Source: JAAXHB01 sp965214945 (lineage in GTDB: Bacteria > Actinomycetota > Acidimicrobiia > Acidimicrobiales > Aldehydirespiratoraceae). From it: a stretch of DNA of 64,000 nt. How positions within the stretch are numbered: position 1 is the stretch's first letter; every line of letters starts with the position of its first letter. The notes beneath the pieces were generated by a model. That model was not told the DNA's origin. It did not search any database and saw nothing but the letters and a program-made list of their open reading frames with translations. Below, in pieces: positions 41,492-49,428 of this stretch. The DNA lies in contig OZ244029.1 in assembly GCA_965214945.1 (NCBI GenBank), positions 1,240,001 through 1,304,000 on the forward strand, in the 5' to 3' direction. The translations under genes were made by a program, and so were the position numbers.

Positions 41492-42283
41492 TTATCTGCG
41501 GCCCGCTCGGTGGCATCGCATTTTCAGCCCGTATTTTATGATGCACCAGACGGCGATCACCCCGTCGCGCCAGCCGATCTTCTTGCCCTCGGCGTATGTC
41601 CGCCCTGCATAGGAGATACCCACCTCCCACACTCTCCAGCTGCCGGCAGCGACCTTGGCGGTGATCTCGGGCTCGAAACCGAATCGGTCTTCCTCCAATT
41701 TGATCGACTGGATCACCTCGCGGCGGAAGGCCTTGTAGCAGGTTTCCATGTCTGTGAGGTTGAGGTCGGTGAAGGCGTTCGACAATGCGGTGAGAAGGCG
41801 GTTGCCGACGGAGTGCCAGAAGTACAGCACCCTTCGGGGCCGGCTCGACACAAAGCGCGAGCCGTACACCACGTCGGCACGGCCTGTCAGCAGCGGTTCC
41901 AGAAGCAGATCCCAGTCGGCGGGGTCGTATTCCAGGTCAGCATCCTGAACCACGACGAAGTCGCAGTTGACCGCGGCGAAGCCCCTTCGCATCGCTGCGC
42001 CTTTTCCCAAGTTGTGAGGCTGAGTCAGCACCCGCACCCTGGGGTTGTCCAGGCGGGCAAGTATCTCCGATGTGCCGTCGTTGGAGCCGTCATCAACGAT
42101 CACCAGCTCACCGGTGTGCGGGCTAGCGAGCACGCGCTCAGTCATCTCGCGCACGGTGGCTGCCTCGTTGTAACAGGGCATCACCACCGAAAGGCGGGGT
42201 TCAGGCTCGGCGGTCTCCGGTATCGGCGTCTGTGACGTGGACGCTTCGGGCACCGACAGTTCATGGTGAGCAGACTCGGACAT
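41492..42283 (-). CDS. GT2 glycosyltransferase, polyprenyl-phosphate mannose/glucose synthase-like
   Basis: The 263-residue protein is a compact GT2: RLSVVMPCYNEAATV, IVDDGSNDGT, metal-binding QDADLEYDP, YGSRFV, and a C-terminal FEPEITAKVA with EVGISYAGRTYAEGKKIGWRDG. This matches DPM1-type synthases that charge polyprenyl phosphate with a hexose; such products are the donors for GT-C enzymes, of which three are encoded nearby. No C-terminal membrane domain. Lies 71 bp after the Wzt-like ATPase gene. Confidence 0.85.
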   Translation of the reverse strand: MSESAHHELSVPEASTSQTPIPETAEPEPRLSVVMPCYNEAATVREMTERVLASPHTGELVIVDDGSNDGTSEILARLDNPRVRVLTQPHNLGKGAAMRRGFAAVNCDFVVVQDADLEYDPADWDLLLEPLLTGRADVVYGSRFVSSRPRRVLYFWHSVGNRLLTALSNAFTDLNLTDMETCYKAFRREVIQSIKLEEDRFGFEPEITAKVAAGSWRVWEVGISYAGRTYAEGKKIGWRDGVIAVWCIIKYGLKMRCHRAGRR

Positions 42284-42354
42284 TGCCCTGAAGCTACTGG
42301 TCAGCAGCCGTCAAAGGCAAGCCCGTCGTCAAGGAAGGCAATGCGGGCCACGCG

Positions 42355-43149
42355 TCAGTCGCGAGCGGTGAGGGTGCTATCTGCGCCGTCCGCGACGTGG
42401 TGTAGGTACGCGTCCACCACGGCGCCGGGATCACCCACCGTGCGCAGGCGCCCGTGGTCGAGCCACCCTGCCTGGTCGCAGGAGCCGCGGATCAGACTCG
42501 TGTTGTGAGAGACCATCATGATGGTGGTGCCCTTGTCCCGCAGATGTTGCAGGTGTTGCAGGCACCGGCTCTTGAACTGAGCGTCGCCCACGGCGATCAC
42601 CTCGTCGATCAGAAGGATCTCCGGATTGGCATGAACCGCTACCGCGAACCCGAGACGCACGTACATCCCGCTGGAGTAGATCTTCACGGGCGCGTCTATC
42701 TGCTCACCTATTCCGCTGAAGCCGATGATGTCGTCCATTACGGCAGCGATCTGCTTGCGCCTCAAGCGCAGCATCGCCCCGTTCAGGAACACGTTCTCGC
42801 GCCCCGTCAGATCTGGATGGAAGCCCGAGCCGAGCTCGAGCAGCGTCGAGAGGCGCCCCCGTGTGACAATCTTGCCGCTAGTCGGCCGGTGAATGCCGGC
42901 TATCAACCGCAGCAGCGTTGACTTGCCGCTTCCGTTATGGCCGATAAGTCCGAAGAAGGCGCCGCGCTGCACCGTTAGCGAAATGTCGCGCAGCACCCAA
43001 AAGTCGTCAACGCTGCGCCGGCCGAAGCGCAGCAGTGCCTCCTTGACCGAGCTGGGGCGGTCAAGCTCGATCCGGAAGCGCTTGGAGACGCCTGTCACCT
43101 CCAGCGCCGGCTCTGCCGTGCAGAGGTCAGCGGCGCGGCTGTCGGTCAC
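42355..43149 (-). CDS. Wzt-like ABC polysaccharide exporter ATPase
   Basis: Energises export of a lipid-linked glycan. The GTG start at 43149 overlaps the permease stop by 4 bp; upstream extension in this frame is only the permease gene read out of frame. The 264-residue protein has SVKEALLRF, Walker A GHNGSGKST, the Wzt/TagH-type signature YSSGMYVRLGFAVA and Walker B EILLIDEVIAVGD. It ends soon after the ATPase core, so it has no C-terminal carbohydrate-binding domain; recognition of a capped chain end is therefore unlikely. Size and pairing resemble the mycobacterial galactan exporter Rv3781/Rv3783. Confidence 0.9.
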   Translation of the reverse strand: MTDSRAADLCTAEPALEVTGVSKRFRIELDRPSSVKEALLRFGRRSVDDFWVLRDISLTVQRGAFFGLIGHNGSGKSTLLRLIAGIHRPTSGKIVTRGRLSTLLELGSGFHPDLTGRENVFLNGAMLRLRRKQIAAVMDDIIGFSGIGEQIDAPVKIYSSGMYVRLGFAVAVHANPEILLIDEVIAVGDAQFKSRCLQHLQHLRDKGTTIMMVSHNTSLIRGSCDQAGWLDHGRLRTVGDPGAVVDAYLHHVADGADSTLTARD

Positions 43150-43961
43150 GGCTCCTCGCTCACCTGCATCGACTTGCGGCGGAAGTACGCTAGGCCCAGC
43201 GAGAACGAAGCGATCGCCCAGAGCGCCGCGGTGGCCATGTCTCTCAGGTCCGGTGTCCTCAGAAAGTATGCCGCGTCTCGGGATATGGCGAGCATGGAGT
43301 TCAGCGGGTTGATTTCCATGATGCGCCGAACCGGCAGGCCGTAGGCGCGATCGGGGATTATGTCTGGCGTGAACACGATGGGCACCAAGAAGAACATGGC
43401 GCGCAGCAGGATCCCCACCAGGTGCTGAACATCGCGGTAGCGGATGTTGAGGATCGAAACGATGAAGCCGATTCCCAGCCCGAAGGCGGCAGCCAACAGC
43501 AGCACGATCGGCAGGAAGACGAACGTCCAAGATGAGTTGCCGAACGCTGTCATCAGAGCGACGAGCACCAGCACCTCCAGAGAACTCTGGAGCATCGTCG
43601 AGGCCGTCCCGCCCAGTATCGCGGTCTCGGTTGGGAAGTAGATCTTCTTGCGCATGCCGCTGACGCTGCGCAGCCAGCGCATCGATCCGTCGATCACTGC
43701 TGTGAACACGTTCCAGATGACCAGACCCGAGAACAGGTAGAGGGCGTAGTATTCGGCTCGGCCGTTCGCCGTGGCTGGCGGGATGGAGCGGAATATCACC
43801 CCGAAAACGAGGCTGTAGATGCCCACGGTCATCAAAGGGTTGATAAGCGACCAAAGCCAGCCGAGGATGCTTCGCTTGTAGAGCGTCTTGGCCTCGCGTT
43901 CGGCGAAGCACCCGATGAGCGTCGCGTTGGTGCGGGCCGTCTCCGACAGCGAAGCCCTCAC
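43146..43961 (-). CDS. Wzm-like ABC polysaccharide exporter permease
   Basis: Membrane half of the glycan exporter. The 271-residue protein has the family N-terminus with REAKTLYKRSILGWLWSLINP, six membrane helices, and VPIVFTPDIIP with MEINPLNSML near the end. It overlaps the upstream glycosyltransferase by 4 bp and the ATPase gene by 4 bp, so the three are translationally coupled. Confidence 0.9.
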   Translation of the reverse strand: MRASLSETARTNATLIGCFAEREAKTLYKRSILGWLWSLINPLMTVGIYSLVFGVIFRSIPPATANGRAEYYALYLFSGLVIWNVFTAVIDGSMRWLRSVSGMRKKIYFPTETAILGGTASTMLQSSLEVLVLVALMTAFGNSSWTFVFLPIVLLLAAAFGLGIGFIVSILNIRYRDVQHLVGILLRAMFFLVPIVFTPDIIPDRAYGLPVRRIMEINPLNSMLAISRDAAYFLRTPDLRDMATAALWAIASFSLGLAYFRRKSMQVSEEP

Positions 43962-45049
43962 GGCCGGATCTCAGGTATGCGATCATCGGCGCGTCCGGGG
44001 GTGCGCCCGGTGCCCGCGACGCGCAGGATCCGTCGGGCCTGAGCCCGCACCGCTCTCGGGAGCGCCCGGCGCGCCAAGCTGCGCAGAGCCGCAGAGACGG
44101 GCCTTCCCAGCACTGCGGTAACACGGCATCGGGTCTGCGCGTGGTAGCGCTTGAACTCTCGAGTGCGCCATTGCAGCGGCAGTGGCCGGTCGGCCAGGGC
44201 GGACACCGGCGGGCCTCCCGGCGTGAAGCGGGCGTCGGCCAGCCGGCGCACATCAGCGCCGGGCACGCTGAAAGGCTTGGCTTCGAGCTTGCGCAGCACC
44301 TGCTCCCGGCTCGTGAGCCATTGGCGCTCGTCGGTATCGGCTGTGGCGCTGCCGGCGTCGAGGCGGCGCACCAGCGACGTGGTGGCAGGGATCGAATGGA
44401 CCCCGGTGCGAAGAGCGGTGCGCATGAGCAGATCCCAGTCTTCAAGCACCTCGAGGTCTTCGTCGAAGCTGAGCCCCGACTTCTGCATAGCCTCACGCGG
44501 CAGCGCTATTGAACAGATGGGCGTCTCATTGTGGGCCAAGTGCGCCAAGAGGTCAAACCGGTCGGCGTAAGGGCGGGTGACGCGCCCGGCCGCGGCGGTC
44601 GGCTCGCCAGTCTGCGAGGCCGTCCAGTCCTGAACGTCCGCGGCGGCGCGGATCACCCGGCCCGGGGCGTCCGCGGCACCCTCGGCGAACGCCGCCAGCC
44701 AGTGCGGGTAGACTAGGTCGTCGTCGTCCAAGAAGGCCACATAATCGCCGCCTGCACGCTTGAGCGCCGCGTTCAGCGGCCTGGCCCGGCCGCCGCCGTC
44801 GGTGACGGCCAGCACCGACCAGCGCTCGGGCAGGCTCTCGGTCTGTTGCAGTGCAGCCTCCACGGCGCTGGCGGTGAGGGCAGAGCCGTGAACCGCTACC
44901 GTGACCTCGAAGTCGCATTCGGTCTGCTGAGCGCCGAGGCTGGCCATGGCCTCCGCAAGCGCGCCGGGCCTGCGTCCCTGCGTGCGGACGATCACGTCAA
45001 ATGAGACGGCGACCTCGCCGCCCGCGGTCGTGGCTGTGCCGGCGGCCAT
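43958..45049 (-). CDS. GT2 glycosyltransferase, 363 residues
   Basis: Residues about 14-230 form a GT2 domain: FDVIVRTQGRRPGAL, VTDGGGRARPLNAAL, the metal motif FLDDDDLVYPHW and VLEDWDLLMRTAL with the catalytic acid. The remaining 130 residues are basic. Coupled by 4-bp overlaps to the ABC exporter, so it probably works on the exported glycan, as GlfT1 does between the exporter genes of mycobacteria. Specificity unknown. Confidence 0.85.
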   Translation of the reverse strand: MAAGTATTAGGEVAVSFDVIVRTQGRRPGALAEAMASLGAQQTECDFEVTVAVHGSALTASAVEAALQQTESLPERWSVLAVTDGGGRARPLNAALKRAGGDYVAFLDDDDLVYPHWLAAFAEGAADAPGRVIRAAADVQDWTASQTGEPTAAAGRVTRPYADRFDLLAHLAHNETPICSIALPREAMQKSGLSFDEDLEVLEDWDLLMRTALRTGVHSIPATTSLVRRLDAGSATADTDERQWLTSREQVLRKLEAKPFSVPGADVRRLADARFTPGGPPVSALADRPLPLQWRTREFKRYHAQTRCRVTAVLGRPVSAALRSLARRALPRAVRAQARRILRVAGTGRTPGRADDRIPEIRP

Positions 45050-45185
45050 GTGCTGCGCTATGCGAATGTGCCGGTCTGGCGCATGACGCGAGCGGACCGG
45101 TTTACGGGTGACATTCGCCTGCGTCGAACAGACGAAGTCGCCGAGTTCGGCCGAGGCATGCTGCTGGTGTCATTGTGCTCGGCGG

Positions 45186-47156
45186 CTACCGGCCAGGCAG
45201 CAGGCGGCGGACAGGGCGCGTGGCGGCGATTGCAGAGCGCACGACCGGGTTGCCGAACAACCGCTCGCAGCGGGTCCTGTCGGCCTCGATTTTTTCGAGT
45301 TCCACGACGCGCGCACGCAAAGGGACGTTCATAGCATGGGCGCCGGCTAGGGCGTCGCGCAGCCGCAGAACCTCGCGGCGAAGCACGTCAGGGTCGTTGC
45401 TGGCCACGGGATCGGCGCGGCCGCTGGGCGTCAGTTCGGCGTCGATCTTTGGGATCGGCATATTGGCGACGGTATCGGCGCGGCTCGCGGCCCGTCGGGC
45501 TCTGCGTAGCAGTCGGGGCCAGCCGGCTGTCCTGGTTGCGGCCAATGGGCGCGGCCGGACGCTGTGGACACGGTTGAACTCTCTGCGGACTTCGGACGTG
45601 CGCGGTGTTCGGATCGCGGGTGCCGCGGACGGCAGCATGTGATCGGCGTCGCGCCTGGGGGCGGCTGGGTCGCGCGGGCGGACGTAGCCCGGGTGGTACC
45701 AGGGGTCGATCACCTGACCCCAGCGGCTGTCGAAGCGGTTCTGCTCCCAAGCCTCCATGACCGGCGGCCGAGTGCTGCTCTCGTGGTGCACCAGCGTCGC
45801 CGCAGGCTCCACAACCGTGCGCAGCCCCGCCTCTGCCAGGCGCAGGCAGTAGTCCACATCGTTGAACGTCAGAGGCAGCAGCGGCGAGAGGCCGCCCAGC
45901 GCCAGGAAGTCGCTGCGACGCGTCATGAGGCACGCGCCGGTCACCGCGCAGACCGTGCGGGCTGTGCCCCAGCCGCGCCGGTCGGCTTCATCGGGTACCC
46001 AGCCCGCGAAGGGGTGAAACCATCGCCCGTCATCAACCAGCAGTCCTGTGTGCTGGATCGTCCCGTCGGCGAACAGCAGCCGGGCACCCACCGCGCCCAC
46101 GCCTTCAGCCATCGCATGCACTGCCATGCGGGCAAGCCACCCGGGATCGGTGACTTCTGTGTCGTCGTTGAGCAGCAGCAGCAGCGTCCCCCGGGCTGCG
46201 AGCGCACCGCAGTTCACAGCCTCAGAGAAGTTGAACGGCCCGCGCGGTCGTCGGACCACCCGAGCCTCAGGATGCGCCGCGCCGGCAAGCGCCGCCAGCT
46301 CTGCGGGGCTGAGACGGCATTCGTCGCCTGCCACGAGGATCGTTTCGGTGTTCGGCCAGTCGGTGGCGGCGAGAGAGTCAAGGCAGCGTTCGATCAGCGG
46401 TCGGCCGTCCGCGCCCGGGGCAGCTGCGGTGGGAATCACTATCGAAGCCGCCGGATGGCTGTCAAACGCTGGGAGCAGTTCAGCGGCGCCCGGCACGACG
46501 GCCGCAGCGGCACAGCTCCATGAAGCTCTGCCGCTGCGCTTGAGGCTGGCTTGCGCCGCGGCAACCGCAGCCTTGGTGGCCGCGGGAAGCGGGTCGCTCC
46601 GGTAGCACAAGCCGGCTGGGATGTGCAGCACCGGGCATGGCCGCTCGCTGACGCGCAGCATCAGGTCGTGTCGGCTGAACTCATCGAGGCCTGGTGTCCA
46701 GCCGGCAGCCTGAACGGTCCGGAGCGTGTCAGCGGTGACGACAAAGGGATCGCCGGTGTATCTGGTGCTGAGGGCGAGGTCCGGGTTCCAGGCGGGTCGC
46801 AGCACCGGCAGCGAGCCTGCCTCTGTTAGCTCGGTACAGTCGGCGTAGGCGGCTGCAGCATCAGGGCGAGCCTCGAACGCGTGGACGAAGTATTCCACCG
46901 CTTCGGGATGGAACCGGTCGCCGAGATCTGCGATGGCCGACAGCCCGTCGACAAAGGCGACGGCTTCGGCCGCTGACGCGCTGCGCGTCACCCGCTCGTC
47001 GTCAGGCCAAGGCGATGTCGCAATGGCTTCGGCACCGACGATCACCATGCGCCAGTCCTGGCATGTCTGGGTTGCCAGCGACGTCACCAGCGAGGTCGCT
47101 GCGATGTCTGCACCACTAGCTGTTGCGGCGTCTGCGAGCACGGTTAGAACAGGCAT
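45186..47156 (-). CDS. Two-domain GT2 glycosyltransferase (rhamnosyltransferase-like), 656 residues
   Basis: The first 205 residues look like a worn GT2 domain without a recognisable DxD. The second (about 235-480) is a full GT2: ASIVIPTAAAPGA, FNFSEAVNCGA, LLNDDTEVTDP, GAVGARLLFADG, TGACLMTRRSDF and FNDVDYCLRL, the pattern seen in O-antigen and rhamnan transferases of the WbbL/RfbF style. A basic region and a coiled stretch close the protein. ATG 47156 is divergent from the next gene with only 28 bp between starts. First gene of the minus-strand run. Confidence 0.85.
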   Translation of the reverse strand: MPVLTVLADAATASGADIAATSLVTSLATQTCQDWRMVIVGAEAIATSPWPDDERVTRSASAAEAVAFVDGLSAIADLGDRFHPEAVEYFVHAFEARPDAAAAYADCTELTEAGSLPVLRPAWNPDLALSTRYTGDPFVVTADTLRTVQAAGWTPGLDEFSRHDLMLRVSERPCPVLHIPAGLCYRSDPLPAATKAAVAAAQASLKRSGRASWSCAAAAVVPGAAELLPAFDSHPAASIVIPTAAAPGADGRPLIERCLDSLAATDWPNTETILVAGDECRLSPAELAALAGAAHPEARVVRRPRGPFNFSEAVNCGALAARGTLLLLLNDDTEVTDPGWLARMAVHAMAEGVGAVGARLLFADGTIQHTGLLVDDGRWFHPFAGWVPDEADRRGWGTARTVCAVTGACLMTRRSDFLALGGLSPLLPLTFNDVDYCLRLAEAGLRTVVEPAATLVHHESSTRPPVMEAWEQNRFDSRWGQVIDPWYHPGYVRPRDPAAPRRDADHMLPSAAPAIRTPRTSEVRREFNRVHSVRPRPLAATRTAGWPRLLRRARRAASRADTVANMPIPKIDAELTPSGRADPVASNDPDVLRREVLRLRDALAGAHAMNVPLRARVVELEKIEADRTRCERLFGNPVVRSAIAATRPVRRLLPGR

Positions 47157-47184
47157 GAACCAGCGGCAAAGGTAGCTTCGTCCC

Positions 47185-48180
47185 GTGACCGGTGAGCCAA
47201 CTCCTGACGACCTTGCTGCTTACGCTCGGCAGCTGAGGGCGGAGGTGGAGGCGGAAGCCCAGTCGCTCCGCCGCGGCGATCCCCGAGTGCTGCGCCGCGA
47301 GCGCGAGATCAAACGGGCTTGGGCCGACTTGGCCCCTCCGGAGGGGGTCGGCAATGAGCGGGAGGATCTGCTGGTTCGGGCCGAGCGTTTCGCCCATGCC
47401 GACGTTGACGCACCGTTCGGGAGCAAGCCCGGTATCAGAGAGGTCAAACGCTGCATCCGTAAGCTGGTCTACTGGTATCTGCGCTATCTGGCCGATCAGA
47501 TCAACGCCTGGAACAACGCGGTGGTTCGCTGGATGAGGCAGACCGACCGGAGGCTGCGGTCCCTGGAGGCGGCGACTTCGCCATGGTCCGACGCCCGCGA
47601 CCGCACCGCACTTGAGGCGATAAAGGCGACTCCGCTCAGGGCGGACGTGTTCGCCATCGGCGACGTGACCACCGCGACGGCCGATGCAATCGCGGCTGAG
47701 ATGCTGGCGGCTGACGGCCTGGTGGCCGTGATCGGATGCGGCGAGGGAGCGGTGCCGGAGGCGCTGATGGGAAGAAATGTGGCCGCCTATGGCGTCGATC
47801 CCTCACCCGAGCGGATCGTCGAAGGTACAGACCGCGGGCTGGACCTGCGTCCCGGCGAGACGATCGAACACTTGACGTCGCTCGACGACGGCGTGCTCGG
47901 CGGCGTGGTGGTGATCGGTGCGGCCACAGGTTTGCCGGTGGCATCCACTGTTGCTGTTGCCGGTCAGGCGGTGCGTGTAGTCGCTGCGGAGGGCGTGATC
48001 GTGGTGGCGGCTGATGACCCGGCTCTTCTCGCCCAGCCTGAACGCGACCTGCGGGCCGGGCGAGGTGTCGCTGCTGAGACTTGGGCTTACCTGCTGGGGC
48101 AAGCTGGCTGCCGGGTCGCGGTGCGCCGACTGGGCGGGCCCGGGCCAGTGACCGAGCTGGTGGTGGCCCGCCGGCGGTGA
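47185..48180 (+). CDS. Degenerate methyltransferase-like protein
   Basis: The 331-residue protein begins with helices (to about 135) including VYWYLRYLADQINAWNNAVVRWM, a layout that precedes SAM-methyltransferase domains in many glycan loci. The C-terminal half is a Rossmann-like domain with IGCGEGAVPEAL (motif I) and YGVDPSPE (motif II), but later substrate-side motifs are not evident, so activity is doubtful. GTG start; TAGCTT (47173-47178) ends 6 nt before it with no Shine-Dalgarno, a leaderless pattern. Followed closely by a GT4 gene. Confidence 0.7.
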   Translation: MTGEPTPDDLAAYARQLRAEVEAEAQSLRRGDPRVLRREREIKRAWADLAPPEGVGNEREDLLVRAERFAHADVDAPFGSKPGIREVKRCIRKLVYWYLRYLADQINAWNNAVVRWMRQTDRRLRSLEAATSPWSDARDRTALEAIKATPLRADVFAIGDVTTATADAIAAEMLAADGLVAVIGCGEGAVPEALMGRNVAAYGVDPSPERIVEGTDRGLDLRPGETIEHLTSLDDGVLGGVVVIGAATGLPVASTVAVAGQAVRVVAAEGVIVVAADDPALLAQPERDLRAGRGVAAETWAYLLGQAGCRVAVRRLGGPGPVTELVVARRR

Positions 48181-48265
48181 TTCGCCGGCCCCGCGGTGAG
48201 GGTGAAGCCGTCCGAGCCGTCGAGAAGAGGGGTGGTGGCCTGCCGGCGGTGATTCGTCGGCCCCG
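48161..48265 (+). repeat. 33-bp direct repeat joining two genes
   Basis: The last codons of the methyltransferase-like gene (48161-48193, starting TGGTGGCC) recur at 48233-48265 with two mismatches, 72 bp downstream, where they form the start region of the GT4 gene. Both copies contain GCGGTGATTCG; in the first the TGA ends a gene, in the second the GTG can begin one. Confidence 0.85.
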
Positions 48266-49397
48266 TGTGCATCAGTTCGCGGCGACGCTGGGCGCGCGCG
48301 ACGCGGTGAGCAACCACACGGTGGCCCTTCACAGGCTGCTGCGAGACGAACTGGGCTGCGACGCGGCGATCTTTGCGGTCTCGGTGAACCGCGGCCGGCG
48401 CGTCGCAGCACGCAGCTACTTCGATCACCCCGACTGCGGCGCTCCGGACTTGCTCGTCTATCAAGCCTGCACAGGCACGCCGGTGGCCGAGTACGTGTTG
48501 GGCCGACCCGAGCCGCTTGTGGTCGACTACCACAACATCACACCGTCTGGTCTCTTCAGCGACTGGGATCCGGCCATAGCGGCCGAGCTGGCTCACGGAC
48601 GCCGCCAGCTGTCCCGGCTGGCCCGGCGCTGCTGCCTGGCGCTGGCAGACTCGGCTTACAGCGCGGCGGAGATGACCGCGCTGGGCGCGTCGGATGTGAG
48701 AGTCGCCCCCGTGCTGTTCGACGCTTCGACGCTGACGGCGCCCGACTCGAGTCGTCTCAGAAAGGCGCTCCGGCGTCTCACCGCGTCAGCAACCGCTTCG
48801 GACGCTGCGGCCGGCTTGGGTGACGGAGCGAACGGCGGTCCGGTCTGGCTGTTTGTGGGACGCTTAGCACCCCACAAGGCCCAACACGATCTGCTCGCGG
48901 CTTTCGCCTTGTATCGAGAGACGCTTGACGCTGGTGCTCGGCTGGTGCTCGCCGGAGCGGGATCGCTTCCCGTCTACGAGGCGGCCCTGCGGCAGTTGGC
49001 CGCGACGCTGTGCGTGTCCGACGCTGTTACCTTCGCCGGTTCGGTGTCCGATGAACAGCTGGCCGCCTGGTACGCAGCGGCCGATGTATTCGTGTGTCTC
49101 TCCGATCATGAGGGCTTCTGTGTGCCTCTGCTGGAGGCCATCCATCATCACCTGCCGGTGGTGGCGTTCGGTACTGCCGCCGTGCCCGAGACTCTCGGTG
49201 GCGCGGGATTGGTGATCGGAGACAAGTCGCCGTCCTCGGTGGCGGCCGCAGTGGCGAGAGTGCTCGCGGATCCGCGGGCTGGCGCACACTTCGCCCGTTT
49301 CGGCGCGGCTCGGCTGGCTGACTTCGATCCGATTGTCACAGCCCGCCGTTACACAGACGCTTTCGCAGAGTTGCTGCAAGAGATTGCCAATTTCTGA
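48249..49397 (+). CDS. GT4-family glycosyltransferase
   Basis: GT-B retaining transferase. Start taken at GTG 48249 (VIRRPRVHQFAATLG), since the family N-terminus begins with RVHQF and the frame further upstream is just the preceding gene out of frame plus a duplication. The 382-residue protein has VDYHNITPSG, FVGRLAPHKAQHDLL and the nucleotide-sugar motif SDHEGFCVPLLEAIHHHLPVV with the EX7E pair. The ribosome site (GAAGAGGGG) is 18 nt upstream, so CTG 48240 or GTG 48267 cannot be excluded. Acceptor unknown. Confidence 0.85.
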   Translation: MIRRPRVHQFAATLGARDAVSNHTVALHRLLRDELGCDAAIFAVSVNRGRRVAARSYFDHPDCGAPDLLVYQACTGTPVAEYVLGRPEPLVVDYHNITPSGLFSDWDPAIAAELAHGRRQLSRLARRCCLALADSAYSAAEMTALGASDVRVAPVLFDASTLTAPDSSRLRKALRRLTASATASDAAAGLGDGANGGPVWLFVGRLAPHKAQHDLLAAFALYRETLDAGARLVLAGAGSLPVYEAALRQLAATLCVSDAVTFAGSVSDEQLAAWYAAADVFVCLSDHEGFCVPLLEAIHHHLPVVAFGTAAVPETLGGAGLVIGDKSPSSVAAAVARVLADPRAGAHFARFGAARLADFDPIVTARRYTDAFAELLQEIANF

Positions 49398-49428
49398 TGT
49401 CACGTTCGTCGCGTTTCGGTCGGGTACG

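Noticed and set aside
41433..41630. N-terminal extension of the SpoIID-like protein
   Set aside because: It would overlap the GT2 gene and hide the signal peptide; ATG 41432 places a normal signal peptide at the start.
43150..44496. Extension of the Wzt-like ATPase frame through the permease gene, giving a 713-residue protein
   Set aside because: The upstream part is Arg/Pro-rich shadow of the permease and GT2 genes; the ATPase domain begins exactly at GTG 43149, which overlaps the permease stop by 4 bp.
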